Source of the DNA: Manis javanica
Taxonomy: Eukaryota > Chordata > Mammalia > Pholidota > Manidae
Direction: 5' to 3'
Length of the DNA stretch: 64,000 nt
Assembly: GCF_040802235.1 (NCBI RefSeq)
Contig: NC_133156.1
Location: 112,622,173 to 112,686,172, forward strand
The translations under genes were made by a program, and so were the position numbers. Positions 10,545 through 21,015 of this stretch are shown piece by piece (the stretch's first letter is position 1; every line of letters begins with the position of its first letter). The notes beneath the pieces were generated by a model. The model was not told the DNA's origin. It ran no database searches and saw only the letters and a program-made list of their open reading frames with translations.

Positions 10545-11640
10545 CCCTGTCTCTCTCTAACTGTGCCCAAAATAGACCACTTGATTCTCAAAACTCTAGG
10601 AGAAAAGTTAGTGATGTATTACAAAATTTTGTTAAAAGAAGACCACCTTTACAATAGTTTATGACATCAGTAGGAAGGGGAAGAAATAAAATAAAGCTAT
10701 ATCAAATCTTACACTACAAACCCTCATTAAATCTGGGCATCACCTTTTTCTTTGTTGATTTTTCCGTACACCATTTTGTCAGTTTTGTAACAGAAATTTG
10801 AGTGACAATTCTTTTTTTCCCCATCTGTGTAAGTCTTAATAAAGTTAAAATAAGCATCTTAAAAACTATTCTCTAACTAATTAAAAGCTATTTTTATGTA
10901 AATCAATATGATCAATCATATAATTTACTTTTAAAATTTCAATATCTTAAGTAAAATTTTGAGAAAATTATTCATTTATTCAACAAAGATTCCTTTACAT
11001 GCTCATCACTATTCAGTTATGTGAATAAAGATTCTTTAGTTTGAGGAAATCCATTCACTTTTCTGCATTCCAGTTTCCTCAATCATGGTGAACACTTATA
11101 TCTGACATCTTTAGATTCACTAAACTTTTGCTAATCTCCTTAATCAAGAAATAAACCTGTTTTACAAGAGAATAATAAATTAGAAAATTTCTAAAAGGTA
11201 AAAATAAACTGAGGCATTATGTATTTGAATTACTGAACAAGGTTTCAAGTGCAAAAACAGGCTGCTGATTCTAAAATTAGACTGCAACTTGCTGGCCTGA
11301 TTAAATCATAGAATTTACTGAATAATGAGAAGGTACTTTCTTTAGAGTTCTATTAAGATAAATTTATTATTAACCAACATAGTTCTGAACCAAAATTTAA
11401 CATATATGCCAAAATCTACACATATCTCTGTTTATATGTCACATGTATTAAGTCTGGTGTTTCATAGTATGGGAAAAAGTAGATAACTTACACATATGGC
11501 AGCAAGTAAGAAATGACTTAATCCTCTCTGAACTGTTCTACCAGAGTAACTGCAAACACTGAAAGTTTAGAAAATGAAATTTCACTGGGAAAACAAACTC
11601 ATTGAATGAGAGGTCCCTGTGGGCCAGGGACCATAAAGTT
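10545..11640. other. AT-rich non-coding DNA
   Basis: No gene seen. A TTCATTTATTCAACAAAGATT stretch at about 10973-10994 could be a small L2 remnant, but there is too little to call. Confidence 0.35.
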
Positions 11641-12700
11641 ATCTAGTCACCAAAAAAGCTGCTAATATTAGTCATCGATATTGATGTAAATTTCAACATG
11701 CGGTGAATACCTGTCTGTCCACTTTGCCTTGGGCCTCTCTAGTGTAGATGCAGGCAGGGGGCAACCACATGCGCTTTTGCCTGGGGGTGAAAGTATTTAT
11801 AACAAAATTATAATCCATTGATGCTTTCCCATTCTGTATTTACCTGGACCTGAAAATTATCACCCCTTGTCATAATTTATACCCACACATTCGGTCAAAT
11901 TCTGTGCTTAGGGCAAAATAAAATGAAATTTGATTAGTTGGCATACCCCTGTTGTGGGCTGTCCCCTCCTTTACTGGTCTCCCAACAGCAGAGGTAATTA
12001 TAAGTTCACTATATTTTATCACTTGACTTTATCTGTCAAAATGTTGTTCTAAAAAATATATGCCTGCTGTTTTTAAATCTTTCTGCATCCCAGTCAAGGC
12101 CTTTGTGCCAAAAATGTTACTGTTGTGCCTTTTTTCCTTGCTACCCGGGACAGAAGAAGCAGGTAGGTAACCGTCTGCGAGCTAACGGAGAACTTGAATA
12201 ACTACCACAGGAGGAGCCAGTAGGGAGTTCGTATTTTTGGCCATGAATCCAGGGCTTTCATTTTAAGTTTCAGGGTGCGTCATGCAGTTGAGCACTGATT
12301 GAATGGGAGCACTGGAGGCTCCAAGGATCAAGCTGTGACATTTTTCTGAGCCCGAAAGCTGCTCACAGTTATTACTGCACAGGCCTGGCTGACTGCTACT
12401 TCAGGGGACACAGGGAGAAGGAGGTTGTGCTTCCGATTGTGGGTGGTCGAATAAACTCTTTTAGAAGCAGCAGTTGGTCTATTTAGCCTGAAAAAGAGAC
12501 CACCAGCAGCCCCCAAAGTGCTAAAAAAATTACAATCAATTTTAAAAATATATATTATATTACATAAAAGACTGTAAGAGCGAGTGCTGAGCATTGCTCC
12601 ACAGAATTACCAGCTGCTAAATGAGGCAGCCAAGCAGGATTTATCCTGTAACCCAGAGAATTTCCAGCTCTCCCACCAATCTACCCTTCTTGCAGGGGGA
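11640..12700. promoter_or_regulatory. Candidate conserved non-coding / regulatory segment
   Basis: This kilobase has no recognisable repeat, a higher and more even base composition than its flanks, and several CpG sites (for example near 11700, 12147, 12174-12186 and 12426-12449). Blocks at 11940-12000 and 12240-12500 have the complex, non-repetitive look typical of mammalian conserved non-coding elements. The minus-strand frame 12328-12594 has no domain. Function is inference only; no alignment was possible. Confidence 0.3.
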
Positions 12701-14490
12701 GAGAACAAGAATCTAAACAAAACAAAAAAATAGCAGCAGAAAGCAAAAAACACAAGCAAGTTTAAAGAAAATGTACTGAAGGGAATTACTGAAATATAGT
12801 TGTCTTGGTGTTTATCCTTTGGCTATGAGTTGATTTAGGGTTTGTTTTTAAAGGGATTGTGAATGCTGTCATTGGCCATACATTTAGATAGTAATCAAGG
12901 TCCAATTTACATCTTCAAATTCATTAAGGATGTTGGTTGTCACTATTGTTCTTTGCTATTGGTGTTAACTCTATTTTGAAGGACTATCTCAAAATTTTAA
13001 AGGCTATATATAACCTGTCTTTCTACTTAAATCTGCATTTAGGTTAAGAAATTCTTGACGCCTAGAATTTTCCTAATTGCTAATTTATATTCTTACATAA
13101 TTCCCAAAAGGCACTCAATTATCATATTAAATTAAGCTATTAGTTTTGTTAATCCGACAATTGAAGTTCAAGTGTCAGGGTCATTTGCATGTGACATAAC
13201 GTTGTTGGTTTGGCAATTGAATCTTAATTTCAAATACACAAAATAAAACTTGTTCTGCACTTTGTAGTTTTCATCAAAACCCCAATTTAAAGTGTAATGT
13301 GTGAGATAAATAACTTTTCTAAGAAATCATTAGAAAAATTGTCATATCTTGAAGAAATCAGAGATACACCCTGCCTCAGAATTCATCCAGTGATAGGAAA
13401 TAGGGAATCTCATTGTATTTTTAAATAACTTTATTATTGGAACCTATATACTTAAATTAAACTGAATTATACTTTAGTGTCTCCAGGAAGCATGTTCCTT
13501 TAAGAACTCATACCTGATTCACAAAAGTAATGAGAACCCCATTTAAAAGAGATGACATGATTAGAAAATGGCAGTCACAATGTTTCCCTAGTGTGGCCCC
13601 TCTCCTCACTCAAGCCCTGTCCTTTCCAACTATCCACATCTGACATAATCCCCATTTCTGAGACCTTGCAATTATTTGCAACCAAGTAATTCTGATTTTA
13701 GTTCCTGAGTGTCCCACTTCTCAGGGTTCAGATCTATAGCTTTATCTCCTGCTAATGATTTTCTCATCCCTTTTGCTAAGAGGTACTGGGACTGTCACCT
13801 CTCCTGGGGTAAAGATAGGTCTCGGGAGTCTTCACAACTGCTCTTCCCTTCCCTTTCAAGCCTAAGTGTGACCTGACACTTTCAAAGCCGGTATTCCTGA
13901 TTCTGATCCTAGAAGCCAGAAGACTAGGAAGATTCTGATCCTAGAAGACTAGTCTCTAATTCTTTGTAAGTTCCTTCCATTTGGACCCATACAAAATATA
14001 TATAATTTATCTTCCATTTGACAATCTTTTGTGTATTTACAGCTAGATCTTGTCTGCCTTTCTTCACCAGGAGAACCAACATTATTTTTTCAGCATTTCC
14101 TTGAATTCCTTTCACCATGTGACTCTTGGAACAAACAAATTTACCTTTGATTCTCTGGCAAATAATGCGACTCTTTTCATCTAAATACTAATCTTCTACC
14201 TGGAATTTTATTCACTATTTCAGAAATCAAATTATACCAAGGAACTAAAAGTAATCTAAAATCATTAAGCTATGTTCATAGATACTTCCACCAAAATAGT
14301 ATCTCTCATCCTGCAACTCTGCAGTTACTTGGAGTTTTATTTAAACACATCTGTATAAATTTAATCTTATTGTGATTGTAGATTGAAAAATCCAGGTTTC
14401 AAAAATCTTTTAAACTTAAAATTACTTATTCAATATACTGAGCATATCTCCAAAAATATTCAAAATGTTGAAGATATGCTATGTACACCT
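12700..14490. other. Unique non-coding DNA
   Basis: No gene, RNA or clear repeat. The sequence is A-rich around 12715-12750 and AT-rich elsewhere. Open frames such as 13924-14118 (minus) have no domain. Confidence 0.4.
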
Positions 14491-14497
14491 TATAAAT

Positions 14498-14600
14498 TTT
14501 CAATCAAGATTCATAAATATTTATTAAGCACCTATTATGCGTACTTGTAGTACAATTAATGAATAAGACTTATTTCTTGCATTGAAGGACCTTATAGGAC
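14498..14600 (-). repeat. L2 3' end, minus orientation
   Basis: TTCATAAATATTTATTAAGC with ACCTATTATGCG, then AATGAATAAGAC and GAAGGACCTTATAG, is the antisense L2 3' end. It is followed at once by an L2 3' end in the opposite orientation. Confidence 0.7.
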
Positions 14601-14712
14601 TATAAACTCCTTGAGGGAGGGCTATGTCTGACCAATTCACTGCTTTGACACAGTATCAACACTGTGCCTGACACATATCAAGCTTATGATGTCTTATGAA
14701 CCAATGAATGGA
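14600..14712 (+). repeat. L2 3' end, plus orientation
   Basis: GACTATAAACTCCTTGAGGG, GCTATGTCTGACCAATTCAC, ACTGTGCCTGACACATATCA and CCAATGAATGGATG form the sense L2 3' end ('actgtaagctccttgagggcaggg...gtgcctggcacatag...aatgaatg'). Together with 14498-14600 it forms an inverted L2 pair. Confidence 0.75.
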
Positions 14713-14832
14713 TGTTGGAGAGGAAGCAGGAATATAAACAACTAATATATACATTGTGACAAATGCCAATCTAATTTCTATCAAATGTTATGACCAAAGG
14801 CACAAGTATCAAATATGTATCTTCCTGCTAGA

Positions 14833-14929
14833 ACTTTTCCTCTACATAAATTTACTTTAATTGAATACTTCTAGCAAATTACTTTTTCCTCTACATAAAT
14901 TTACTTTAATTGAACACTTTTAGCAAATT
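14833..14929. repeat. Tandem duplication, 49-bp unit, two copies
   Basis: Copies 14833-14880 and 14881-14929 share CCTCTACATAAATTTACTTT and AGCAAATTAC. They differ at only about three positions (one inserted T, T/C, C/T), so the duplication is recent relative to the surrounding decayed repeats. Confidence 0.9.
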
Positions 14930-17172
14930 ACATTTCATCCAAAAGATCCACCAGGAAATCAAACATGCTGGTGAACTCAAGATACACTGTGTTCAAAACA
15001 CTGTTTAAAACAAATTTTTGATATCCAAGTTCAGTGTACCTATTAAAAATGAAAATTTGATTTATTAATCATCACCTCAATATCCTATCTTTATAGCCTA
15101 GGCAGTGAAGGTTTTGTAGGACCAAAATGGTGAAAATTGCTTTAATCATAACTCTGAGTAACACTGAATTCAAGAATGAATGCAGAGGCATGTTGAGTAG
15201 GAAGCCAAAGGAAGACGCTGAGCTGAAGAAGAATCCAGAGGTAGGTTTAAATATCTGATATCCATAATGAAGCTCTTCACATTTAAAGAACAAATCATGG
15301 TGTGCTAGAAAAAGTGTAATCTACCTTACAGAAATTTCTGATTTCTAAATGATCATTCATTTGATTTATAAACTCTTACAATTCAAGAATTTTATTGGAA
15401 ATTAATTGCAAGCTGTTATATATGAGTCTCCCAATCAATGTACCTACTACCTAATCTTTTGCTTAAACAGGGCACATTGCTATCTTCAGATTTTGCTGTC
15501 AGTTCTATTCTACAGGGTTTTATATAGATGGTCTTTTGTATCTTTGTGTCTATAATGCACATTGTTTTTCTTATCCACAGTAATAATTAATTGAGCTATT
15601 TCACAAAATTGCTAAAGCTAAATAATTACATCATTTTAAGTGCAATTATAAAAGTACAACCTATAGAATTGTTTTAGGTTGCTTTATATCCGACCTAATT
15701 TTTTAAAGCAGACATTTAAGACATAGTCTGTTCATAAAGTCAACTGTGTCAAAGAAGATTATTTAAGAAACTTATTTTTTAAGAAATGTATTATATTTAA
15801 GAAATTTATTTAGCATATAACTTTGTTAAATGTTGAGAGAGTCACTGAAACTAATTTATTTCTTAGTGAAGGGGTTTTCTAATGTACTTTTAAGTGGCTG
15901 ATCACTTTCCTCAATGGAAATCATACATATTTTAAACATTTTAAAGAAAAACAGCAAAAATAATGAACATAATAAAGTTTCTGTGATTGAGTCAGGATGG
16001 GATTTGTAGCAGAAAGTACCCACCCATCCAAAGGTATCATTTACATTCTCTCCATAGTTCTAAAAAATACCTAAACAATACTCCTGTAGAAGACTTTGGT
16101 TAAATACAAAGCCTTGGTCAAGGAAGAGCTGCTTCACTGTTTACTGCCTCTTGGTTGGTTAATCATTCTTTGTATCTTCCTGACCATGAGGTTTCATAGG
16201 TCACTCAGGTGAAAGTGACCTCTCCACAGATTAGTGTCAGAACACCCTGACAGCATTTTGGAAGTATTCTTCAAAACCACTTGATGATTCAATGACAGCC
16301 ATTTTATTGTGTTGACCCCTCACCACACAGAGAATAGGCTCATTCAGATGTCAAGTGCATGCTGACAAAGGCCAGCTTAGTTGTGAGTGGTTGTGCTTTA
16401 AACCCCTTTAAACAGATTTGTCCCTCCATCACATGCAAATGTTTAACAATTTTTGAATGAGTATTGTAAAAATAGCTATTGTAACAAAATTTTAATCTGA
16501 TAAAATGTTTCAAGGTTGATCTAAGTAGCCAGTATTTTTAAGTAAATGTAAAAGCAATGATGTTTGAATTCTTAGCATCTCTCATATTCAAGATGAACAT
16601 GCAATGATATAGAATAAAATTAATTGAGCACTAGTCATATCACACAATAGTGGTTCAGTTCCTTTCAGAGCTAAGTTTAATAAAAAGAAACATTTATTGT
16701 TGCTTTCCATTTAGTACATTAGATAATTTCCTATAAATAAGTAGTAGCAGTATTTTACTTTTGTGAATTAAAGGCTGAATAAGAGGGGATTCTCAGACAA
16801 GGGATTATGAAGCAAGGCTCATAAATCAAATATAATTATATGAGTTTAAAGGTGAGATGACTTTTCATGTTTGAATAGTTTAGGCATAATCCTGACAAGA
16901 AAAAGAAAAATTGATAAACTAAAGAATTCTCAAGATGTGTTACTGACATTCAGATCTTACATGTTTTTTTCTCAGCCATTTTACTTAAATTAGGGTAATT
17001 AATGTAGTTTAATTTGAAATAAGAGTCATTTTCCACACTTATCTTTCCCTTTCCCAATTACCATGCTGACTTCTAAAAGCAGTGTCTGAATAATGTAGTT
17101 CTCTTTAACTTACAGGGTTGTTTTTCTTTTTTCAGTTCTGGTTTATTTCTGTAGATGGGCAAGTTTGTTCTT
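14930..17172. other. Unique non-coding DNA with a possible regulatory core
   Basis: No gene or clear repeat. The part 15990-16440 is less AT-rich and more complex than its flanks and contains a perfect inverted repeat of AGGTCA-type half-sites (listed separately). The minus-strand frame 15072-15293 lacks any domain. Confidence 0.35.
16198..16221. promoter_or_regulatory. Perfect inverted repeat of AGGTCACT with central E-box
   Basis: AGGTCACT (16198-16205) and AGTGACCT (16214-16221) are perfect inverted 8-bp arms around the spacer CAGGTGAA. The AGGTCA core is the nuclear-receptor half-site, and the spacer contains CAGGTG, an E-box. Binding is inference. Confidence 0.45.
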
Positions 17173-17186
17173 TCTAATTTGGTTTT
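17173..17186. repeat. Left target-site duplication of the U6-L1 chimera
   Basis: TCTAATTTGGTTTT, repeated with one mismatch (TCTAATTTGATTTT) at 17647-17660. It abuts the A/T-rich tail of the minus-strand chimeric insert. Confidence 0.8.
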
Positions 17187-17275
17187 ATATATATATATAT
17201 ATATATGTATATATGAATTTATTCCTTTATTTTGGAGTGGCTGGTTGGATACAAAGTTGTTCTATTTTAAATTTG

Positions 17276-17541
17276 CTTATTGAAGTATAGTTGATATACA
17301 AATTGTAGATTGGTTTCAAGTATACAACACAGTGATTCCACAGTTATATGCATCATTAAATCCTCACCCCAGCTAGTGTAGTTACTATCTGCCAACACAA
17401 AAAGTTGTCACAGAACCACTGACTATACTAGGCTGTAATTTCATCTCCATAACTACTTTATATTATGATTAAGTTTTGTGCCTCTTTATCCCCTTCACCT
17501 TTTTCATCCAACCCACCCAACCCCTTACCCCATGGTAACCG
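17276..17541 (-). mobile_element. L1 3' UTR segment of the chimera
   Basis: The plus strand shows TTATTGAAGTATAGTTGATA and TTTCAAGTATACAACACAGT, then GTGATTCCACAGTTATATGC and AACCCCTTACCCCATGGTAA. This is the antisense 3' UTR of a Laurasiatherian-type L1. It is severely 5'-truncated and joins U6 exactly at the U6 3' T-run. Confidence 0.8.
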
Positions 17542-17646
17542 AAAATATGGAATGCTTCCCAAATTTGCATGCTATCCTTGTACAGGGCCATGCTAATCTT
17601 CTCTGTATCTTTCCAGTTTTAGTGTATGTGCTGCTGAAGCCAGCAC
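17542..17646 (-). pseudogene. U6 snRNA retropseudogene (full length)
   Basis: The minus strand starts GTGCTGGCTTCAGCAGCACA and contains CGATACAGAGAAGATTAGCA-like sequence (here AGATACAGAGAAGATTAGCA), CATGGCCCTGTACAAGGATA, GCATGCAAATTTGGGAAGC and ends CATTCCATATTTT. It aligns over the full 105-107 nt of U6, the catalytic spliceosomal RNA. There are about ten or more differences, many being CpG or G:C losses (GTGCTCGCTTCGG to GTGCTGGCTTCAG), so it is an old, inactive copy. No U6-type PSE/TATA promoter is visible upstream on the minus strand. Confidence 0.92.
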
Positions 17647-17660
17647 TCTAATTTGATTTT
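17647..17660. repeat. Right target-site duplication of the U6-L1 chimera
   Basis: TCTAATTTGATTTT starts directly after the U6 5' end. It matches 17173-17186 at 13 of 14 positions. Confidence 0.8.
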
Positions 17661-18150
17661 GATGGCCATCATCCAAGAAAATTTGTCTGTTATATATTGC
17701 TATAGGCTCACTTATTTTTCTGTGCTTCATCTGTATATGCCTCATGAAAATTGCTTGTAATAGTTAACTTATTTTACTTCTGATATTTGCTAGTAAGATT
17801 TGTCATGAAAGAACTAGAAATGCCCTATCTTTTCCTCATAAGGAAATTCTACACTATCTAGAAAATGTTTAATCTCATTTTCAATTTCAGTGCAATGTTA
17901 CATAAAGCTCAAAATATCACTGCTCTTCTTGTCCATTAACTGCTAATGTTTTTTTTTTCTGATAATTACTAAGAACCAGGAAGTTAGAGACATAAGATAT
18001 CTCCATATGTTAGATGGAAACCTCAAATTGTTAATGTAGCATCTGCTTTATATTAGAATTTTATGACAATATGAGAAAAAGAAATAATGATCTTACCAGG
18101 AGAGTGGTAATGTTAATTAAAATGTAAACCATATTCAATGGCCAACAGAT
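17661..18150. other. Unassigned non-coding DNA
   Basis: No gene or repeat recognised, apart from a T-run at 17949-17960. Confidence 0.35.
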
Positions 18151-18154
18151 ACAC

Positions 18155-18350
18155 ACCGAGGCCATAGAGCCTAGTGAGTATCCACCTGCCTGGTTCCAAT
18201 TCCGTTTCTGCCTCCCATTTAGCTATGTTACTTTAGGTAAGTTATTCAAACTCTCTGTGCCCAAATTTTCTCACCCCCATAGAGGGATGATAATGATGCT
18301 TCACTCCAAGGGGTTGTGGTGAGCATAAATAAGTTAAAATTAGCAATGGA
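18155..18350 (+). repeat. MIR SINE
   Basis: GAGTATCCACCTGCCTGGTT, TTAGCTATGTTACTTTAGGT, AAGTTATTCAAACTCTCTGT and ATGATAATGATGC follow the MIR core and 3' part ('ctgtgtgaccttgggcaagtcacttaacctctctg...aaatggggataataatag'). This is a near complete sense copy. Confidence 0.8.
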
Positions 18351-18627
18351 TTCAGAATTATGATTGGAACTTTGAAAATACTGTACATTTTGCTATTATT
18401 ATTTTTAAATAATATTTAAAATGAATTGGTCTTAGACTGATTTGATTATCTAAGAAAGTCATTCAAACTGAAACATTATTTTAGGCTTTTTTTTTCTTTA
18501 ATGTTTCTCAAAGGAAGTAAGATCTAGGTATTTTCTAATGAGAAAGGAAAGAAGAAAAGAGATTGGGGAAGGAGAGGAAGGTGGAGCAAAGTCGGATGTA
18601 AGATAATTTATCTATTTAGTTATAATA

Positions 18628-18850
18628 AATCAGAGGTCAAGAAACTTTTTCTCTAAAGGGCCGGACAGTAAATATTTTATGCCTTTGTCCCAAGTACACA
18701 ATTCTGCCCTTGTAGTGAGAAGGCTGACACTGACAATGTATAAATGAATGAGCATGGCTGTGTTTCCATAAAACTTTATTGCAAAAACAAAACAGGTCTG
18801 AATTTGTACCTGCAGGCTGCAGTAGATCCAGTACTCACAAAGAGGGGTTG
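18628..18850 (+). mobile_element. hAT-type DNA transposon relic
   Basis: GAGGTCAAGAAACTTTTTCT, CTAAAGGGCCGGACAGTAAA, TATTTTATGCCTTTG, CATGGCTGTGTTTCCATAAA and ACTTTATTGCAAAAACA match the widespread non-autonomous hAT family that ends in '...cagcaaactttttctgtaaagggccagatagtaaatattttaggctttg'. It is the same family as 10395-10540 and 56655-56750. Confidence 0.75.
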
Positions 18851-18869
18851 AGCATTTTTCTCTAATCAA

Positions 18870-20410
18870 TGTTCTTTACCATAGTGTCTTGAATGCCAGC
18901 AGGGGTTCTTGGCCATTTCCAGTTAAAAGATTCAAGCAAGTAATCAAGAGTGACAAAGAACCCTGAACAGTAAATCAACCAGATACAAATACATTTGATA
19001 AGAATGCATCAGATCCTTGAAAAAACTATCAGCCATACACAAAGACTACCTTTATAACTCATTAGTTTATAAATGATAGTATTATAATTTAAGATTAAAT
19101 TCTCTTATAAAACTGTGAAAGAATCTAACACAACTTCACTAACTATTCAAATAATTTTATTGAAAAATTATACATATATCATTATTTAGTGAGCCCTTAA
19201 ATATTCTTTCATGATTATATTTATTGTATAACCAGTGTGTTTGGATGTGTGTCATTTTCAAGTACAGATTGCAAAACTGTCATTTTATTCTCGTATTCTT
19301 TTTATTCTCCTTTGTTATTGTTTTCTTTATATATAATATAATCAGCTTCTTAGGATGTCTATTTAGCTACTATTAGACTATTTTTCTACAGATTATGTGT
19401 TAAATATAACATACATGTTCATTAAAATAATAATCCTACTCTGAGATTTGTTCTACTCCATCTATTTCTAACAATCTGAAATTAGCCGCATGATTCACTA
19501 TAACAAATATTCCATCTAACATCAAGGATTATAGAGAAAGTCAATGAAACTAAACTAGCTCCATTAGACATGATGAGTAAAATGTTTTAAGAACCTATAG
19601 CATTTCTCTTCCATGAACACAACTCAAGTAATTATGATCTGGCCTACTTTTTATCTTCCTGAGTGCAGCAGAAGCTTTCATCAAAGTAGAGCTACCTCAC
19701 ATTAATGTAAAAATGTTCATGTAACATCAGATGAAAAAGGGCCAGGGGAGATATTTTATTCTTTGGGGAAGAGACAAATACGTGAAGGCCAATTTTATTC
19801 CTTAAACTGCATGTTATCTGTAGTATTATTACTATTAAGCATTTATTGAATGCCAACAACATGGGTACTCAGAACACCACATCAGTGCTGATGGAAGCAT
19901 TTTATTATGGAAAATAACCCCTGCTTAACGTGTGTGGTGTAGAGGGTTGTGCTTGACAAAAAGTGTAGCTCAAGAAGGTCTCTTGTAGCACATCATTGCA
20001 AATGAATGCCACAGGATAAAACTGACCCAAAGTGTAACAATAGTAAAATTCAAGGCTATATTCAAAGCTGCATCTTTCACACTGTTTTTCTTTTTTAGCA
20101 TCTTGTTTTCTTTAATCATTTTTCTCTTGTGTATATGCATACATGCTCCATTTCTCTCTGTCTGTCTCTCATACACATACTTTCCTTCTCTTTAGTACTC
20201 TTTTATGTACTACTCCTGACTTGCTCCAAAGAACATCATTAAGTATTTATAATGTATACTTTTAGAAATACACATTATTATTATAATATGGTTCTTCACA
20301 TTATGTAGAGCTACAAATATTTTGACATTGCACAAAAAACTTTAGTTGTAATTTTTAAGTAGGAATGACAAATTTGTCACTCAAAGTGATAATTGCGCAC
20401 ATGAGAAACA
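18870..20410. other. Unique AT-rich DNA with a small possible L2/MIR relic
   Basis: Mostly unassigned. At about 19835-19895, AAGCATTTATTGAATGCCAA and following text resemble an antisense L2 or MIR end, too short to be sure. A CT-rich stretch lies at 20150-20195. Confidence 0.35.
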
Positions 20411-21015
20411 AAGCCTTAGATGTTCTTAACAACTTACTGCATGCTGTCATACCCCAACAGTGATCAAATAGTGTGCTGTTACTTTGCTTCAAAAACACAC
20501 ATTGCAGGAATTATTTTTACATTTATTTCCTTTAACCTAACAGTCCTAGCAATGTTCAAAACTTCCTTTCATTTTTCCCTTTTGACCTTGAAGTTCCATT
20601 TTAAGATCCTCCTCTGTGTGAACCCCATCAGCCTCTCAGTGACAGAAATGTCCCAGACGTCACCACAGCCTATCTCTTTTTTCTAAGGAGACAGCTGTTC
20701 ACTTCTTACAGTCTTTGCCCCAAGCATCGGCAACTAGGAAACTTGCTTCTAATGTGGTTACAAATCTTGACCCAGCTGGTGACTCCTTTTCAACAATGAA
20801 GGTCACTATGAGCCCCATGGCAGCACTTAGAATTGAAACTATGCTCTTCAGTACTTCAGGCTCCATATGCTGGCCCCTTGACCCTTATTCTGGGCCCAGC
20901 CTTGGCCCTCAAGCATATGCCTACTACCAAGTGTGGTACATGGCCTTGTGTATATTTATCTCTTTGTCTCATTCTCTCAATCTGTCACATATACATCAAG
21001 GCATAAAATAAAAAA
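20411..21015. other. Unassigned moderately GC-rich segment
   Basis: Two plus-strand open frames (20420-20686 and 20715-21011) lie here, but neither has a domain, signal peptide or recognisable family. The sequence may be a very old LINE relic or conserved non-coding DNA. Confidence 0.3.

Larger units (their letters stand above)
17187..17646 (-). mobile_element. U6 snRNA-L1 chimeric retrogene
   Basis: On the minus strand this insertion reads 5' to 3': a near full-length U6 copy (17646-17542), the 3' UTR of an L1 (17541 to about 17276), about 55-60 bp not recognised as L1 (about 17275-17217) with two AATAAA hexamers, and a (TA)n tail (about 17214-17187). A 14-bp target-site duplication with one mismatch flanks the whole unit, so it arrived as one insertion. 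U6/L1 fusions of this layout are known from primates and rodents and are attributed to template switching or RNA joining during L1 retrotransposition. Confidence 0.85.

Noticed and set aside
17542..17646. The U6 copy as an active snRNA gene.
   Set aside because: It has many substitutions, including in normally invariant positions, sits inside an L1-type insertion with target-site duplications, and lacks a visible upstream PSE/TATA promoter.
20420..21011. Two adjacent plus-strand frames (88 and 98 codons) as a possible gene.
   Set aside because: No domain, no start context or splice logic, and the frames are separate. Probably chance in a less AT-rich stretch.
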